This document shows, piece by piece, positions 27,181 to 36,324 of a stretch of DNA of 64,000 bases. The translations under genes were made by a program, and so were the position numbers. This DNA is from Pseudomonas frederiksbergensis (GTDB taxonomy: Bacteria > Pseudomonadota > Gammaproteobacteria > Pseudomonadales > Pseudomonadaceae). The stretch lies in assembly GCF_000802155.2 (NCBI RefSeq), contig NZ_JQGJ02000002.1, positions 434,001 through 498,000 on the forward strand, written 5' to 3'. Position 1 is the first letter of the stretch. Each line of letters opens with the position of its first letter. The notes under the pieces were generated by a model that saw only the letters and a list, made by a program, of their open reading frames with translations, had not been told where the DNA came from and did no database searches.

Positions 27181-27999
27181 TCAGACCGAGGCTTTGGGCA
27201 GCAGGAAATTACGCACCACCGGCACCATCGGCGTGCCGCAGCTCATGCCGCCGTCCACGCGCATCAGCGTGCCGTTGACATAGGCCGCGTCGTCGCTGGC
27301 GAGGAAAGCAGCCATGGCGGCGATATCTTCCGGCTCGCCCAGTTGCGGTACGTTTTGCAGATCGAGAAAGGCGGCCTTCATGGCCTCGTTGGCCCAGCTT
27401 TCCATGGCAGGCGTGCGAATCACCCCCGGTAAAATGCCATTGCAACGAATGCCGCGCTTACCGAAGGTGGCGGCAATGCTTTGCACGTACCAGTTGAGCG
27501 CGGCCTTGGAGGCGCCGTAGCTGAACTGGGATATCTCACCGGCAATCGAGCTGGTGGACGAGGTGAACAAAATCGAGCCACTGCCCTGGGCGAGCATGTG
27601 CGGCAAGGCGTATTTGCACGCCAGCACACCGCCCAGCACGTTGACACGCATGCAGTTGTGGAACAGCTCGGTGTTGAAGTTGATGAAGTCGATATCGCGC
27701 GTGGTGGCCGGGTTTCGGTACACGGCGTTGTTGAACAGCACGTCGATCCAACCGAAGGTCTGGACGGTCTGCTCAATCATCTGCCGCAAGGCGTCTTCAT
27801 CACCGACGTCCACCTGCAAGGCCAGGGCGTTGGCACCGATTTCCGCTGCCACGGCCTGCGCCGATTCAGCGTAAAGATCGGTGACCACCACCGTGGCGCC
27901 TTCCCTGGCAAAACGCAGTGCCGAGGCACGGCCAATGCCGCTGCCTGCGCCGGTGATCACACAGATTTTGCCGGCTAGACGTTTCAGGATCTCGCTCAT
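27181..27999 (-). CDS. SDR family oxidoreductase
   Basis: A 272-residue classical SDR. Cofactor motif TGAGSGIG from residue 16; VTDLYAES suggests NAD binding. It has FNNAVYR for NNAG, catalytic Ser in FTSSTSS, YxxxK in YGASK (preceded by SQFS), and VNGTLMRVDGGM near the C-terminus. It follows the DUF1329 gene of train B by 65 bp, just as an SDR occurs in train A. Substrate unknown. Confidence 0.9.
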   Translation of the reverse strand: MSEILKRLAGKICVITGAGSGIGRASALRFAREGATVVVTDLYAESAQAVAAEIGANALALQVDVGDEDALRQMIEQTVQTFGWIDVLFNNAVYRNPATTRDIDFINFNTELFHNCMRVNVLGGVLACKYALPHMLAQGSGSILFTSSTSSIAGEISQFSYGASKAALNWYVQSIAATFGKRGIRCNGILPGVIRTPAMESWANEAMKAAFLDLQNVPQLGEPEDIAAMAAFLASDDAAYVNGTLMRVDGGMSCGTPMVPVVRNFLLPKASV

Positions 28000-28064
28000 A
28001 AAGGAATCTCGGGACGGATAAAAAAAATCGGCGCCCGTGGCGAACGCCGAAAAGGAGCATGACG

Positions 28065-29417
28065 TCAGCGGGTCTGCCCCCCGGCGATGGTCTGCGGGTT
28101 GGCTTCACGCTCAGCCACCGGTGCCTTTCGGTAGCGCGTCGGGCCATTGCCGAACATGCCGTATTGGTCACGGGTGAAGTCGTACAGCGAGTAGGAATCC
28201 TGTTGCGGATTGTTGGGAATGCCGTAGGCCTCGATGTTGTACTGAGAGCCGGTGCGGAACAGCGCACCGCTGTCGTCCCAGGCGTCGTAGACCGCAGCGC
28301 CGTAGGTGTCCTCGTCGATGTAGTAGCGACGTTTCTTTTGCGCGTGGCGCACCCCGTCCTTGCGGGTCGCTTCCACCACCCAGACGCGGTGCAGCTCCCA
28401 ACGCTCACAAGCGGGGTTGATGTGTTTGGGCATGAGCTTCTTGTCCATGTCGCAACCCCATTTCAGCGTGTAGTTGCTGTAGGGAATGAACATTTCCTTC
28501 TTGCCCACCAGCTTCCAGTCGAAGCGGTCCATCTTCCCGGAGAACAGGAAGATTTCGTCGTAGAACGCCACCCCGCCGAACGCCGAGTTGGGGGTGTCGT
28601 AATTGAACTCCGGGGCCTTGCGCACACGGCGCTGGCCGGTGCTGTAGCTCCAGGCGTATCGGGCGTCGGCGACCGGGTCGAGGTAATCCCAATACCCGGA
28701 TGCCTGCCCGGCGGTGCGAGCCGGCGCGACAATGCGCGACCAGATACGCTGGGCGATTTTCGGATCGCGCCCTGGCACCTCCAATTGGTAGAAAGGTTTT
28801 TCGCCGGTGGACTGGTTGGTGTTGGTCAGCGTCGCATGGCCTTCGTTGACCACGTAGGCACTGTGGTTCCAGTCCCAGCCATTCACGCCCTGGTAGTTGA
28901 GGATGTAATTCCACATCAACTCCCGACCGTCACGCGGCAACGGGAATGGCAGGCCGCCACGGCAGCCTTCGCTGATCGACAGACCGTCGTTTTCGGTTTT
29001 GCATTCCTTGCGGCTGGCGTTGCGCTGGGTGGCGGCCAGAAAGTCAGCCGGAAAGGCCGCCGTCCGGTGCGTGGGGTACACCTCGAGATAATAGGTGTCG
29101 GGGTTCTGCTTGAGCAGTTGCAATTGCCCGGCCGCCAATTGGTCGGCGTACTGATCGGCGTTGGCCGCCGTGATGCGCAAGCGTGGTTTTTCATTGGCGA
29201 ACGGGTTGGGCCAGTTCCCATCGCCGGGCACCAGGCCTGCAGGCACTTTCAAACCACCGTCGTACGCCGGGATCGTGCCCGCGGCGTTGCCCGCGACTAT
29301 CGCGCCAAACGGCGTGAGCTTGCCGCCCAGGTCGGCCGGGGTGAAGCTGTCATCGGCCAACGCCGAACCCGCCAACGCGATGACCACCAGGCCTATCGCA
29401 TGAAAATCAACCATCAT
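28065..29417 (-). CDS. DUF1329 family exported protein (copy 2)
   Basis: A 450-residue DUF1329 protein. The mature N-terminus GGKLTPFGAIVAGNAAGTIPAYDGGL and WELHRVWVVEATRKDGVRHA correspond to copy 1 (14569-15930). The signal peptide is unusual: MMVDFHAIGLVVIALAGSALA has an Asp and no Lys or Arg before the hydrophobic core, so the true start or the export route deserves a check. GGAGA lies just upstream of the tandem ATG codons at 29417 and 29414. Expected location is periplasm or outer membrane; expected role is binding of a hydrophobic ligand together with the DUF1302 protein encoded upstream. Confidence 0.9.
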   Translation of the reverse strand: MMVDFHAIGLVVIALAGSALADDSFTPADLGGKLTPFGAIVAGNAAGTIPAYDGGLKVPAGLVPGDGNWPNPFANEKPRLRITAANADQYADQLAAGQLQLLKQNPDTYYLEVYPTHRTAAFPADFLAATQRNASRKECKTENDGLSISEGCRGGLPFPLPRDGRELMWNYILNYQGVNGWDWNHSAYVVNEGHATLTNTNQSTGEKPFYQLEVPGRDPKIAQRIWSRIVAPARTAGQASGYWDYLDPVADARYAWSYSTGQRRVRKAPEFNYDTPNSAFGGVAFYDEIFLFSGKMDRFDWKLVGKKEMFIPYSNYTLKWGCDMDKKLMPKHINPACERWELHRVWVVEATRKDGVRHAQKKRRYYIDEDTYGAAVYDAWDDSGALFRTGSQYNIEAYGIPNNPQQDSYSLYDFTRDQYGMFGNGPTRYRKAPVAEREANPQTIAGGQTR

Positions 29418-29484
29418 GACATTCTCCGATCAGAGGGGGGTGATCACCGAACCCGGCGATCACTGCATTGCATTCAGAGGCTGT

Positions 29485-31155
29485 TCAGAACGCGGTGCTG
29501 AGGGTCAAGGACACCCAGTTACGGTCGGTCAGACCAACATCGCCGGAACCGCCAACCACCGTTTTGCCGACACCGGCGACGTCCGCGTAGTGGCGCTCAC
29601 TGCCGTAGCCGATGTACGACAGGGTCACGTCAACGCGCTCGTCGTAAGTGCCCTTGATGCCAGCCTTCCAGGTGTATTTCCCTTCGTTGCCACCGCCCGT
29701 TGCGGCATTGCCGTTGACGCCGTAATCCACACTCATGGGCGTGGAAATATTCCAGCCGGGGAACACCCCAAGCCATTGCGGCGCAAAGCTGACGGCGAGG
29801 CCGACATAGTTCTTGGTGGCGCAGCCGTAGTGCTTGTCCTGGCCCGCCGGGCAGCCGCCATAGCCTTCGCCCTTGAACAGTTCTTCATGCTGGGTCACCC
29901 GTGCCACATGGCTGAAAGCCATTTCGGCAATCAGGCTGCCGGTGTCGAAATAATCGGTGCGCGGCAGCAACCACAAGCCGTTGACCACCATGTGCCACGT
30001 ATCACCCCGGGCACCTTGGTTGTCGACGGTGCTGATATTGCTGGAGACCAGCGAGGTGTTCTGGCGATACGACAGGTCTACTCCCAGGGAGCCACCACCC
30101 AGTACCGGGCCAGCGGAATAACCCAGGCCATAGAGCTTGACGTTCTCGGCGTACACATACCGGGCGAAGGTGGGCGCCACCTGCAGGCCCCACGGGTTGT
30201 AATCGTCGAACTGGCGATAGAACAGGCTGACCTCCGAGTGCAGGAAGTCGAAGCTGTAAGTGCCCATCACCCCCCAGTTGCCCCGGTCCTTGGGCTTGAC
30301 CGGATCGATCAACGGCCGTGGTACACCACTGAACAGCGGCAAGCGGTCCGGCCCCTCCAGGGCGACGTCGGCAGACGCCAGATAAGTGCCGCCTTCCGGT
30401 GCCCGAGTGGTGTCCCATTCGAAGAAATACTGCGCCGCCACCGATAACTTGTCGGTGACCTGTGCCTGGGTGGAAAGCTGCGTCAATGGCAGGAAAATTT
30501 CGCGAGTCTCGGTACCGGGGTTGCTCACGGCCTTGCGCCCATCCAGCGGTGCTTGCGAATAGGAGACCGCATGCCCGGCAATCAGCAGGCCATTGCCCCA
30601 GTACACGGTGTGTCGACCGGCACGTACGCTGACCGGAATGTCACCGAGTTCGAAGCGGGTAAAGGCGAAGGCGTCCAGCAACTCACCGCTGGGGCCGCGG
30701 TGGTAGCGCTTGGTAAAGCCCGAGTAATGGCCGTTGGTGTAGCTCGACGTGCTGGTACCGGGAAACGCGCCGGGGTAGTAGACATTGCCAGGGCTGGTTT
30801 CGACATCGGTGTCCGCATATGCCTGGTCGTACCAGGCGGCGCCGCTGATGCGAAAGCCGTTGTACTGCTTGTAAGCCACCTCCATTTCACTCATCCAATC
30901 GATGCGATTGGTCACCACATCGCCTCGATCGAACTTGGAATCGGACTCGTCGTAGCTGGCATTGTTGGCCAACGCGGAGTCGCGTCCCTCGGCCCGTATC
31001 CCGAGGTTGTAACGTACGGTGTTGTCCCAGCGCGCGGTCAGGTCGGGATTGCCGGTATCAAACTCGGCAGCCTGACCAGGGCTGACGATGAAGGCACACC
31101 CGGTCACGCTGAACCAGACGGCCAGGCTTAACGGCTTTAACTTTGCATCGATCAT
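29485..31155 (-). CDS. DUF1302 family outer-membrane protein (copy 2)
   Basis: A 556-residue exported protein. The signal peptide (LKPLSLAVWFSVTGCAFIVSPGQA) precedes EFDTGNPDLTARWDNTVRYNLGIR, the DUF1302 hallmark, and the chain ends in STAF with terminal Phe as in beta-barrel proteins. Shared segments with copy 1 include YDESDSKFDRGDVVTNR, SYSQAPLDG and GGGNEG. ATG 31155 has GGGGAGTG upstream; the open frame to 31410 is not needed. It heads train B and is divergent from the giant oxidoreductase gene. Confidence 0.92.
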   Translation of the reverse strand: MIDAKLKPLSLAVWFSVTGCAFIVSPGQAAEFDTGNPDLTARWDNTVRYNLGIRAEGRDSALANNASYDESDSKFDRGDVVTNRIDWMSEMEVAYKQYNGFRISGAAWYDQAYADTDVETSPGNVYYPGAFPGTSTSSYTNGHYSGFTKRYHRGPSGELLDAFAFTRFELGDIPVSVRAGRHTVYWGNGLLIAGHAVSYSQAPLDGRKAVSNPGTETREIFLPLTQLSTQAQVTDKLSVAAQYFFEWDTTRAPEGGTYLASADVALEGPDRLPLFSGVPRPLIDPVKPKDRGNWGVMGTYSFDFLHSEVSLFYRQFDDYNPWGLQVAPTFARYVYAENVKLYGLGYSAGPVLGGGSLGVDLSYRQNTSLVSSNISTVDNQGARGDTWHMVVNGLWLLPRTDYFDTGSLIAEMAFSHVARVTQHEELFKGEGYGGCPAGQDKHYGCATKNYVGLAVSFAPQWLGVFPGWNISTPMSVDYGVNGNAATGGGNEGKYTWKAGIKGTYDERVDVTLSYIGYGSERHYADVAGVGKTVVGGSGDVGLTDRNWVSLTLSTAF

Positions 31156-31528
31156 CAACACTCCCCCTACATTCTTGTTGTTATTGGCAGCCGAGGCGTT
31201 GGGCCGTTTGGGCCGCGCGATAAGCGCCGGCCCGACGGCATTCGGTATGGCCTGAAGTAGACGGGAGGGGGAGGTTCGGGCACAACGGTTGGGAGCATTG
31301 CTCAAATGCATTTTGGTATTGATCAAATGCTCAGGCCCACGGAGGGCGTGCAACACGCAAGCTGTGTCAGCAAGGACCGCTGGACGACTGAGCGGTATTT
31401 GAATAACCAATACCGACCCGTCGTTTTTGTGATTTTACGATGACAGAAGCACTCCCTAGACTCCGGCCAATAACTAGGCAACGCCGCTCTCCTGGCGCCG
31501 CCATGACAATAAAGCCTGGAGGATGAAC
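31156..31528. promoter_or_regulatory. Divergent promoter region with operator-like repeats
   Basis: This 373-bp gap separates the DUF1302 gene from the fused oxidoreductase gene. It contains a direct repeat of TCAAATGC at 31302-31309 and 31323-31330, spaced 21 bp (two helical turns). The arms GAGCATT (31293-31299) and AATGCTC (31326-31332) enclose it. A second symmetric site has CGGTATT (31393-31399) and AATACCG (31409-31415). These look like binding sites for one or two regulators controlling both directions. No reading frame was recognised. Confidence 0.6.
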
Positions 31529-34500
31529 ATGAGTGCGCCCCCGTCCCTGGATGACAAATACGTCCAGCACAGTGGAAACGTTTTGCTCAGCGGGATTCAG
31601 GCGCTGGTGCGCCTGCCGCTGATGCAGCGCCAACGCGACCTGGCCAATGGCCTGAACACCGCCGGGTTTATTTCCGGGTATCGGGGCTCGCCGCTGGGTG
31701 GTTTCGACCAGGCATTGTGGAAGGCGCGCGACTATCTCAAGGCGCACCACACAGTGTTCCATCCAGGCATGAACGAAGACCTCGCCGCCACCTCGATCTG
31801 GGGTACGCAGCAGGTCAACCTCTTCGAAGGCGCCACCTACGATGGCGTGTTTGGCATGTGGTACGGCAAGGGTCCGGGCGTCGACCGCTGCGGCGATGTG
31901 TTCCGTCACGCCAACGCCGCCGGCACCTCGCCGTTCGGCGGTGTACTGGCCATTGCCGGTGATGACCATGGCGCGCGTTCCTCCTCGCTGCCTCACCAGA
32001 CCGAGCACATCTTCAAAGCAGTCATGATGCCGGTACTGGCACCATCGGGCGTGCAGGAATACCTCGACTACGGCATGCACGGCTGGGCCATGTCACGTTA
32101 TTCCGGGTGCTGGGTTGCGCTCAAGGCAGTGGCCGATACCGTGGAGAGCGCGGCCATTGTCGATATCGACATTCATCGCGTGCAGCCGATCATTCCCGAT
32201 ATCCCGCTGCCCGAAGGCGGCTTGAATATTCGCTGGCCAGACCCGCCCCTGGCGCAGGAACAACGCCTGCTGGAACACAAGCTGTATGCCGCCCTCGCCT
32301 ACGCCCGCGCCAATCGCCTCGACCGGATCGTGATGGACTCGCCGAAGGCGCGGATCGGTATCATCACGTCCGGCAAATCCTACCTCGACGTGTGCCAGGC
32401 ACTGAAAATCCTCGGTATCGATGAAGCCCTGGCGCAGCAGATCGGCTTGCGCGTGTACAAGGTCGGCATGGTCTGGCCGCTGGAGGCTGAAGGCGTGCGG
32501 CAGTTCGCCGAGGGCCTGGAAGAAATCGTGGTGGTCGAAGAAAAACGCCACATGATCGAATACCAGTTGAAGGAAGAACTCTACAACTGGCGCGAAGATG
32601 TCCGCCCGCGCATCGTCGGCAAGTTTGACGACAAAGGTGAATGGAGCCTGCCGCACACCGATTGGTTGCTGCCCGCCATCAACGACCTGACCCCGGCGAT
32701 GATCGCCCGTGCGCTGGCCAAGCGTATGTTGCGGGTACATCAAAGTGGCCCGCTGCAAGTGCGCCTGGCCGTGCTGGATGCGCAGCTGGCCAGCAAAGGC
32801 CAGTTCAGCAACCTGATGGACCGCGTCCCCCATTACTGCTCCGGTTGCCCGCACAACACCTCGACCAAAGTGCCCCAGGGCAGCCGGGCACTGGCCGGCA
32901 TCGGTTGCCATTACATGGCCGCGTGGATCTACCCCCAGACCCAGACTTTCAGCCAGATGGGTGGCGAAGGCGTGGCGTGGATCGGCCAGGCGCCCTTCAC
33001 CACCACCCAACATGTTTTCGCCAATCTGGGTGACGGTACCTATTTCCACTCCGGCATTCTCGCGATCCGGGCTGCCGTCGCGGCAAATGTGCAGATCACC
33101 TACAAGATTCTCTACAACGATGCCGTAGCCATGACCGGTGGGCAACCGGTGGACGGCAGCCTCAGCGTGGCGCAGATCAGCCGACAGCTCGCCGCCGAAG
33201 GCGTACAGCGCGTGGTGGTGGTCAGCGACGATGTCGAGAAATACCAGCATATCCATGATCTGGCTGATGGCGTGCCGGTGCTGCGTCGCGACAAGATGGA
33301 CGAGGTGCAGGAACAGCTGCGTCAATTCCAGGGTGTGTCTGCAATCATTTATGACCAGACCTGCGCCGCGGAAAAACGTCGGCGTCGCAAGCGCGGCAAG
33401 TTCCCCGATCCGGCCCGCCGGGTAGTGATCAACGAAGCGGTGTGTGAAGGCTGCGGTGATTGCAGCAGCAAATCCAACTGCATGTCGGTGGTGACAGTGG
33501 AAACCGAGTACGGCCACAAGCGGGAAATCGACCAGTCCTCGTGCAACAAAGACTTCACCTGCCTCAACGGCTTCTGCCCGAGTTTCGTCACGGTCGAAGG
33601 TGGCGCTTTGCGCAAACCCAAGGCGCTGGCGGCTACGGCGGATGACGTCTGGGAACTGCCAACCCCTGCGACCGTTACCCTGGATGAGCCCTACAGCATT
33701 CTGGTGACCGGCGTAGGAGGCACCGGCGTGGTGACCATCGGCGCACTGCTGGGAATGGCAGCGTTTATCGAAGGTAAAGGCACACTCAACCTGGACATGG
33801 CGGGCATGGCGCAAAAAGGCGGCGCGGTGTGGTCGCATATCCGCATCGCCGCGCATCAGGATCAGTTGTTCGCGCCCCGGATTGCCGAAGGTGAAGCAGC
33901 GCTGCTGCTGGGCTGCGACCTGGTGGTCAGCGCCAACACCGAAACCCTGTCCAAGCTGCGCCAGGGCGTTACCCATGCGTTGATCAACAGTGAAGAAAGT
34001 ATTACCAGCGCCTTTGTGCGCACCTTTGCCCAACAGGCCGAAAGCGGCGATTTGCAGAAACACCCGGACCCGACATTCCAGACCCAAAGCATGTCGGCAC
34101 AAATCGCCGAAGCGGTTGGCCAGGCCCAGGCCGACTTCGTCGACGCGAGCAAAATCGCCACGGCATTGATGGGCGATTCGATTGCCACCAATACCTTCAT
34201 GCTCGGCTATGCCTACCAGAAAGGCTGGTTGCCCGTGGGCGAAGCGGCGCTGCTACAGGCCATCGAATTGAATGGCACTGCGGTCCCCTTCAACCTTTCA
34301 GCCTTTGCATGGGGCCGGCGCAGTGCCGAAGATTTGCCACGGGTCTTGCGCAAGCTGGAAGCCGGCAACGTGCAGAACGCAGATCGCCGGCTGTCGCAAA
34401 GCCTGGAGGAAACGCTGGAACGCCGCGTGGCATTTCTCACGGCGTACCAGAACAAGGCGTATGCCCAACGTTACCGACAACGGGTCGAGCAAGTCATGGC

Positions 34501-35092
34501 AGCGGAAACGGCACTGCTCGGGCAGCCGGGCAAGCTGTCGGCAAGCGTCGCCCGTTACTACTTCAAAGTGCTGGCGATCAAGGATGAATACGAAGTGGCA
34601 CGTCTGTTTACCGATGGTCAATTCCTGGAAAAAATCCAGGCGGGCTTCGAGGGCGACTACCGCCTGCGCTTCCACCTGGCGCCACCGCTGCTCAATGATA
34701 ACGGTACCGGTCGTGAGCCGAAAAAGCGCAGCTTCGGCCCGTGGATGCTGCAAGGCTTCAAGCTGCTGGCCAAGCTCAGGTTCCTGCGCAACACCTGGCT
34801 CGATCCATTCGGTCGCACCCACGAGCGCAAGGTGGAACGTAACTGGCTGGCCAACTATGAAAGCATCCTCGACGAAGTGTTGAGTGATTTGACTGCGGAC
34901 AAGCTGGGCCTGGCTCAGGATCTGGCGCAGTTGCCAGACAGCGTCCGCGGTTATGGTCCGGTTAAAGAACGCTTCCTCGCCCACGCCCGAGAGCGCCAGG
35001 CACTTTTGCTTGAGCAGTGGCGCAACGGCACGGGGGCAGCGTTTCACGATGCCAGTCGAACCACAGGAAAAATCACCGTCACCCAACTTTAA
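31529..35092 (+). CDS. Fused indolepyruvate ferredoxin oxidoreductase-type enzyme
   Basis: A protein of 1187 residues from the ATG at 31529, which has GGAGG 6 bases upstream (ATG 31523 is less well placed). It fuses the alpha and gamma parts of 2-oxoacid:ferredoxin oxidoreductases. The N-terminal pyrimidine-binding part contains GYRGSPLGGFDQ; the thiamine diphosphate part lies at about residues 420-600 (CSGCPHNTSTK, MGGEGVAWIGQAP, LGDGTYFHSG, YKILYNDAVAMTGGQ). A cysteine-rich 4Fe-4S segment (CEGCGDCSSKSNC) is at about 640, and the gamma domain (TGVGGTGVVTIGALLG) at about 730. It would oxidatively decarboxylate an aryl or branched 2-oxo acid to the acyl-CoA, with ferredoxin as acceptor. Confidence 0.93.
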   Translation: MSAPPSLDDKYVQHSGNVLLSGIQALVRLPLMQRQRDLANGLNTAGFISGYRGSPLGGFDQALWKARDYLKAHHTVFHPGMNEDLAATSIWGTQQVNLFEGATYDGVFGMWYGKGPGVDRCGDVFRHANAAGTSPFGGVLAIAGDDHGARSSSLPHQTEHIFKAVMMPVLAPSGVQEYLDYGMHGWAMSRYSGCWVALKAVADTVESAAIVDIDIHRVQPIIPDIPLPEGGLNIRWPDPPLAQEQRLLEHKLYAALAYARANRLDRIVMDSPKARIGIITSGKSYLDVCQALKILGIDEALAQQIGLRVYKVGMVWPLEAEGVRQFAEGLEEIVVVEEKRHMIEYQLKEELYNWREDVRPRIVGKFDDKGEWSLPHTDWLLPAINDLTPAMIARALAKRMLRVHQSGPLQVRLAVLDAQLASKGQFSNLMDRVPHYCSGCPHNTSTKVPQGSRALAGIGCHYMAAWIYPQTQTFSQMGGEGVAWIGQAPFTTTQHVFANLGDGTYFHSGILAIRAAVAANVQITYKILYNDAVAMTGGQPVDGSLSVAQISRQLAAEGVQRVVVVSDDVEKYQHIHDLADGVPVLRRDKMDEVQEQLRQFQGVSAIIYDQTCAAEKRRRRKRGKFPDPARRVVINEAVCEGCGDCSSKSNCMSVVTVETEYGHKREIDQSSCNKDFTCLNGFCPSFVTVEGGALRKPKALAATADDVWELPTPATVTLDEPYSILVTGVGGTGVVTIGALLGMAAFIEGKGTLNLDMAGMAQKGGAVWSHIRIAAHQDQLFAPRIAEGEAALLLGCDLVVSANTETLSKLRQGVTHALINSEESITSAFVRTFAQQAESGDLQKHPDPTFQTQSMSAQIAEAVGQAQADFVDASKIATALMGDSIATNTFMLGYAYQKGWLPVGEAALLQAIELNGTAVPFNLSAFAWGRRSAEDLPRVLRKLEAGNVQNADRRLSQSLEETLERRVAFLTAYQNKAYAQRYRQRVEQVMAAETALLGQPGKLSASVARYYFKVLAIKDEYEVARLFTDGQFLEKIQAGFEGDYRLRFHLAPPLLNDNGTGREPKKRSFGPWMLQGFKLLAKLRFLRNTWLDPFGRTHERKVERNWLANYESILDEVLSDLTADKLGLAQDLAQLPDSVRGYGPVKERFLAHARERQALLLEQWRNGTGAAFHDASRTTGKITVTQL

Positions 35093-35097
35093 GTTCG

Positions 35098-35135
35098 ACA
35101 CCCCGGCGCTGCGGCGTCGGGGTGTACGTTTTTTT
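35098..35135 (+). terminator. Rho-independent terminator after the fused oxidoreductase
   Basis: The arms ACACCCCG (35098-35105) and CGGGGTGT (35118-35125) pair perfectly around a G+C-rich loop and are followed by ACG and seven T residues. It ends the oxidoreductase transcript just before folE. Confidence 0.9.
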
Positions 35136-35192
35136 GCCACGTGGCAGGGTATGACGTTCTCTTCTTTTTCAACCTGACAACAAGGTCGACTA

Positions 35193-35750
35193 ATGGACGA
35201 AAAGCTGGCGAAAAACTACCGGGAAATACTCCAAGGCGTGGGCGAGGATCCGCAGCGAGAAGGCTTGCTGAATACGCCAGAACGCGCGGCCAAGGCCATG
35301 CATTACCTCTGCCATGGCTATCGGCAAACGCTCGAAGAGATCGTCAACGGTGCACTGTTCGAGTCGGACAACGATGAGATGGTCATCGTCCGGAATATCG
35401 AACTTTACTCGCTGTGTGAACATCACATGCTGCCGTTTATTGGTAAGGCGCATGTTGCTTACATGCCGACGGGCAAAGTGCTTGGTCTGTCAAAGGTGGC
35501 GCGTATTGTCGATATGTTTGCCCGCCGCCTGCAAATTCAGGAAAACCTCACCCGTCAAATTGCCGAAGCTATTGCCCAGATCACCCGTGCCGCCGGCGTG
35601 GCGGTGGTAATCGAGGCGAAACACATGTGCATGATGATGCGCGGCGTTGAAAAGCAGAACTCTGTAATGAGCACTTCGGTAATGCTCGGTACTTTTCGCG
35701 AGTCGTACAACACGCGCCAGGAGTTCTTGCAGTTGATCCGCAGCCGCTAG
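35193..35750 (+). CDS. folE: GTP cyclohydrolase I
   Basis: A 185-residue FolE of type I, which converts GTP to 7,8-dihydroneopterin triphosphate, the first step of tetrahydrofolate and biopterin synthesis. The zinc ligands are visible in [11 protein letters not shown] (Cys and His) and [11 protein letters not shown] (Cys). The substrate region is [34 protein letters not shown], and the C-terminus has [15 protein letters not shown] 35193 follows the terminator of the previous gene by about 57 bp. Pseudomonas genomes usually carry more than one folE, so this may be an accessory copy. Its link to the neighbouring genes is not evident. Confidence 0.96.
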   Translation: MDEKLAKNYREILQGVGEDPQREGLLNTPERAAKAMHYLCHGYRQTLEEIVNGALFESDNDEMVIVRNIELYSLCEHHMLPFIGKAHVAYMPTGKVLGLSKVARIVDMFARRLQIQENLTRQIAEAIAQITRAAGVAVVIEAKHMCMMMRGVEKQNSVMSTSVMLGTFRESYNTRQEFLQLIRSR

Positions 35751-35813
35751 GCGATGCACCTGATTCGCCCAGGCATGGCGGCATTCAGTTCAAACATTGA
35801 CTTGAGGTGCCTA

Positions 35814-36272
35814 ATGACAACTGAATCTACCCTCAGCTTTGTTCTCCATGACGTTGCCCGTTTGATGCGAAAACGTTTCGAGCGATTGACTCGTGCAGCC
35901 GGCCTAACGCGCGCTCAATGGCAAGTTCTATCCAAACTGTCCATGCATGAGGGCATTTACCAAAAAGGTCTGGCCGATCTGCTGGAAGTCGAGCCTGTCA
36001 CTCTGGTACGCCTGCTGGACAAAATGCAGGCGCGCGGTTTGATTGAGCGTCGCAACCACCCCACTGACCGTCGTTTTTTCTTGTTGTTCCTAACCCCGAG
36101 TGCCCACCCGCTGCTGCAGTTCATGCGCTCCATTGGCGAGCAGACGCGACTGGAGGCCATGGCAGACTTCTCCCCTCAGGAGTATGACCAATTGCAGCAG
36201 TACCTAGAGCGTATGCGTGAACATTTGCTGACGGCTTGCAGCCTGCCCCCGGACGAAGCCACAGCAGGCTAG
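35814..36272 (+). CDS. MarR family transcriptional regulator
   Basis: A 152-residue MarR-type dimeric regulator with a winged helix-turn-helix: LTRAQWQVLSKLSMHEGIYQKGLADLLEVEPVTLVRLLDKMQARGLIERR, followed by the wing NHPTDRRFFLLFLT. Members respond to phenolic or lipophilic compounds and oxidants. ATG 35814 has GAGG upstream; the open frame from 35754 gives an unlikely N-terminal extension. It follows folE by 63 bp on the same strand; its target is unknown. Confidence 0.93.
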   Translation: MTTESTLSFVLHDVARLMRKRFERLTRAAGLTRAQWQVLSKLSMHEGIYQKGLADLLEVEPVTLVRLLDKMQARGLIERRNHPTDRRFFLLFLTPSAHPLLQFMRSIGEQTRLEAMADFSPQEYDQLQQYLERMREHLLTACSLPPDEATAG

Positions 36273-36324
36273 GTGCAACGGGAATCCACCAAGCACCCAT
36301 CCGTAGGCGCCCTGGATCGGTCGG

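Noticed and set aside
28059..29501. A 480-codon plus-strand frame opposite DUF1329 copy 2
   Set aside because: Shadow of a well-supported DUF1329 gene; no ribosome-binding site or domain.
32093..34102. A 669-codon minus-strand frame inside the fused oxidoreductase gene
   Set aside because: It is antisense to a gene with clear family motifs; the translation is His/Gln-rich with no recognisable domain, as expected for a shadow frame in high-GC DNA.
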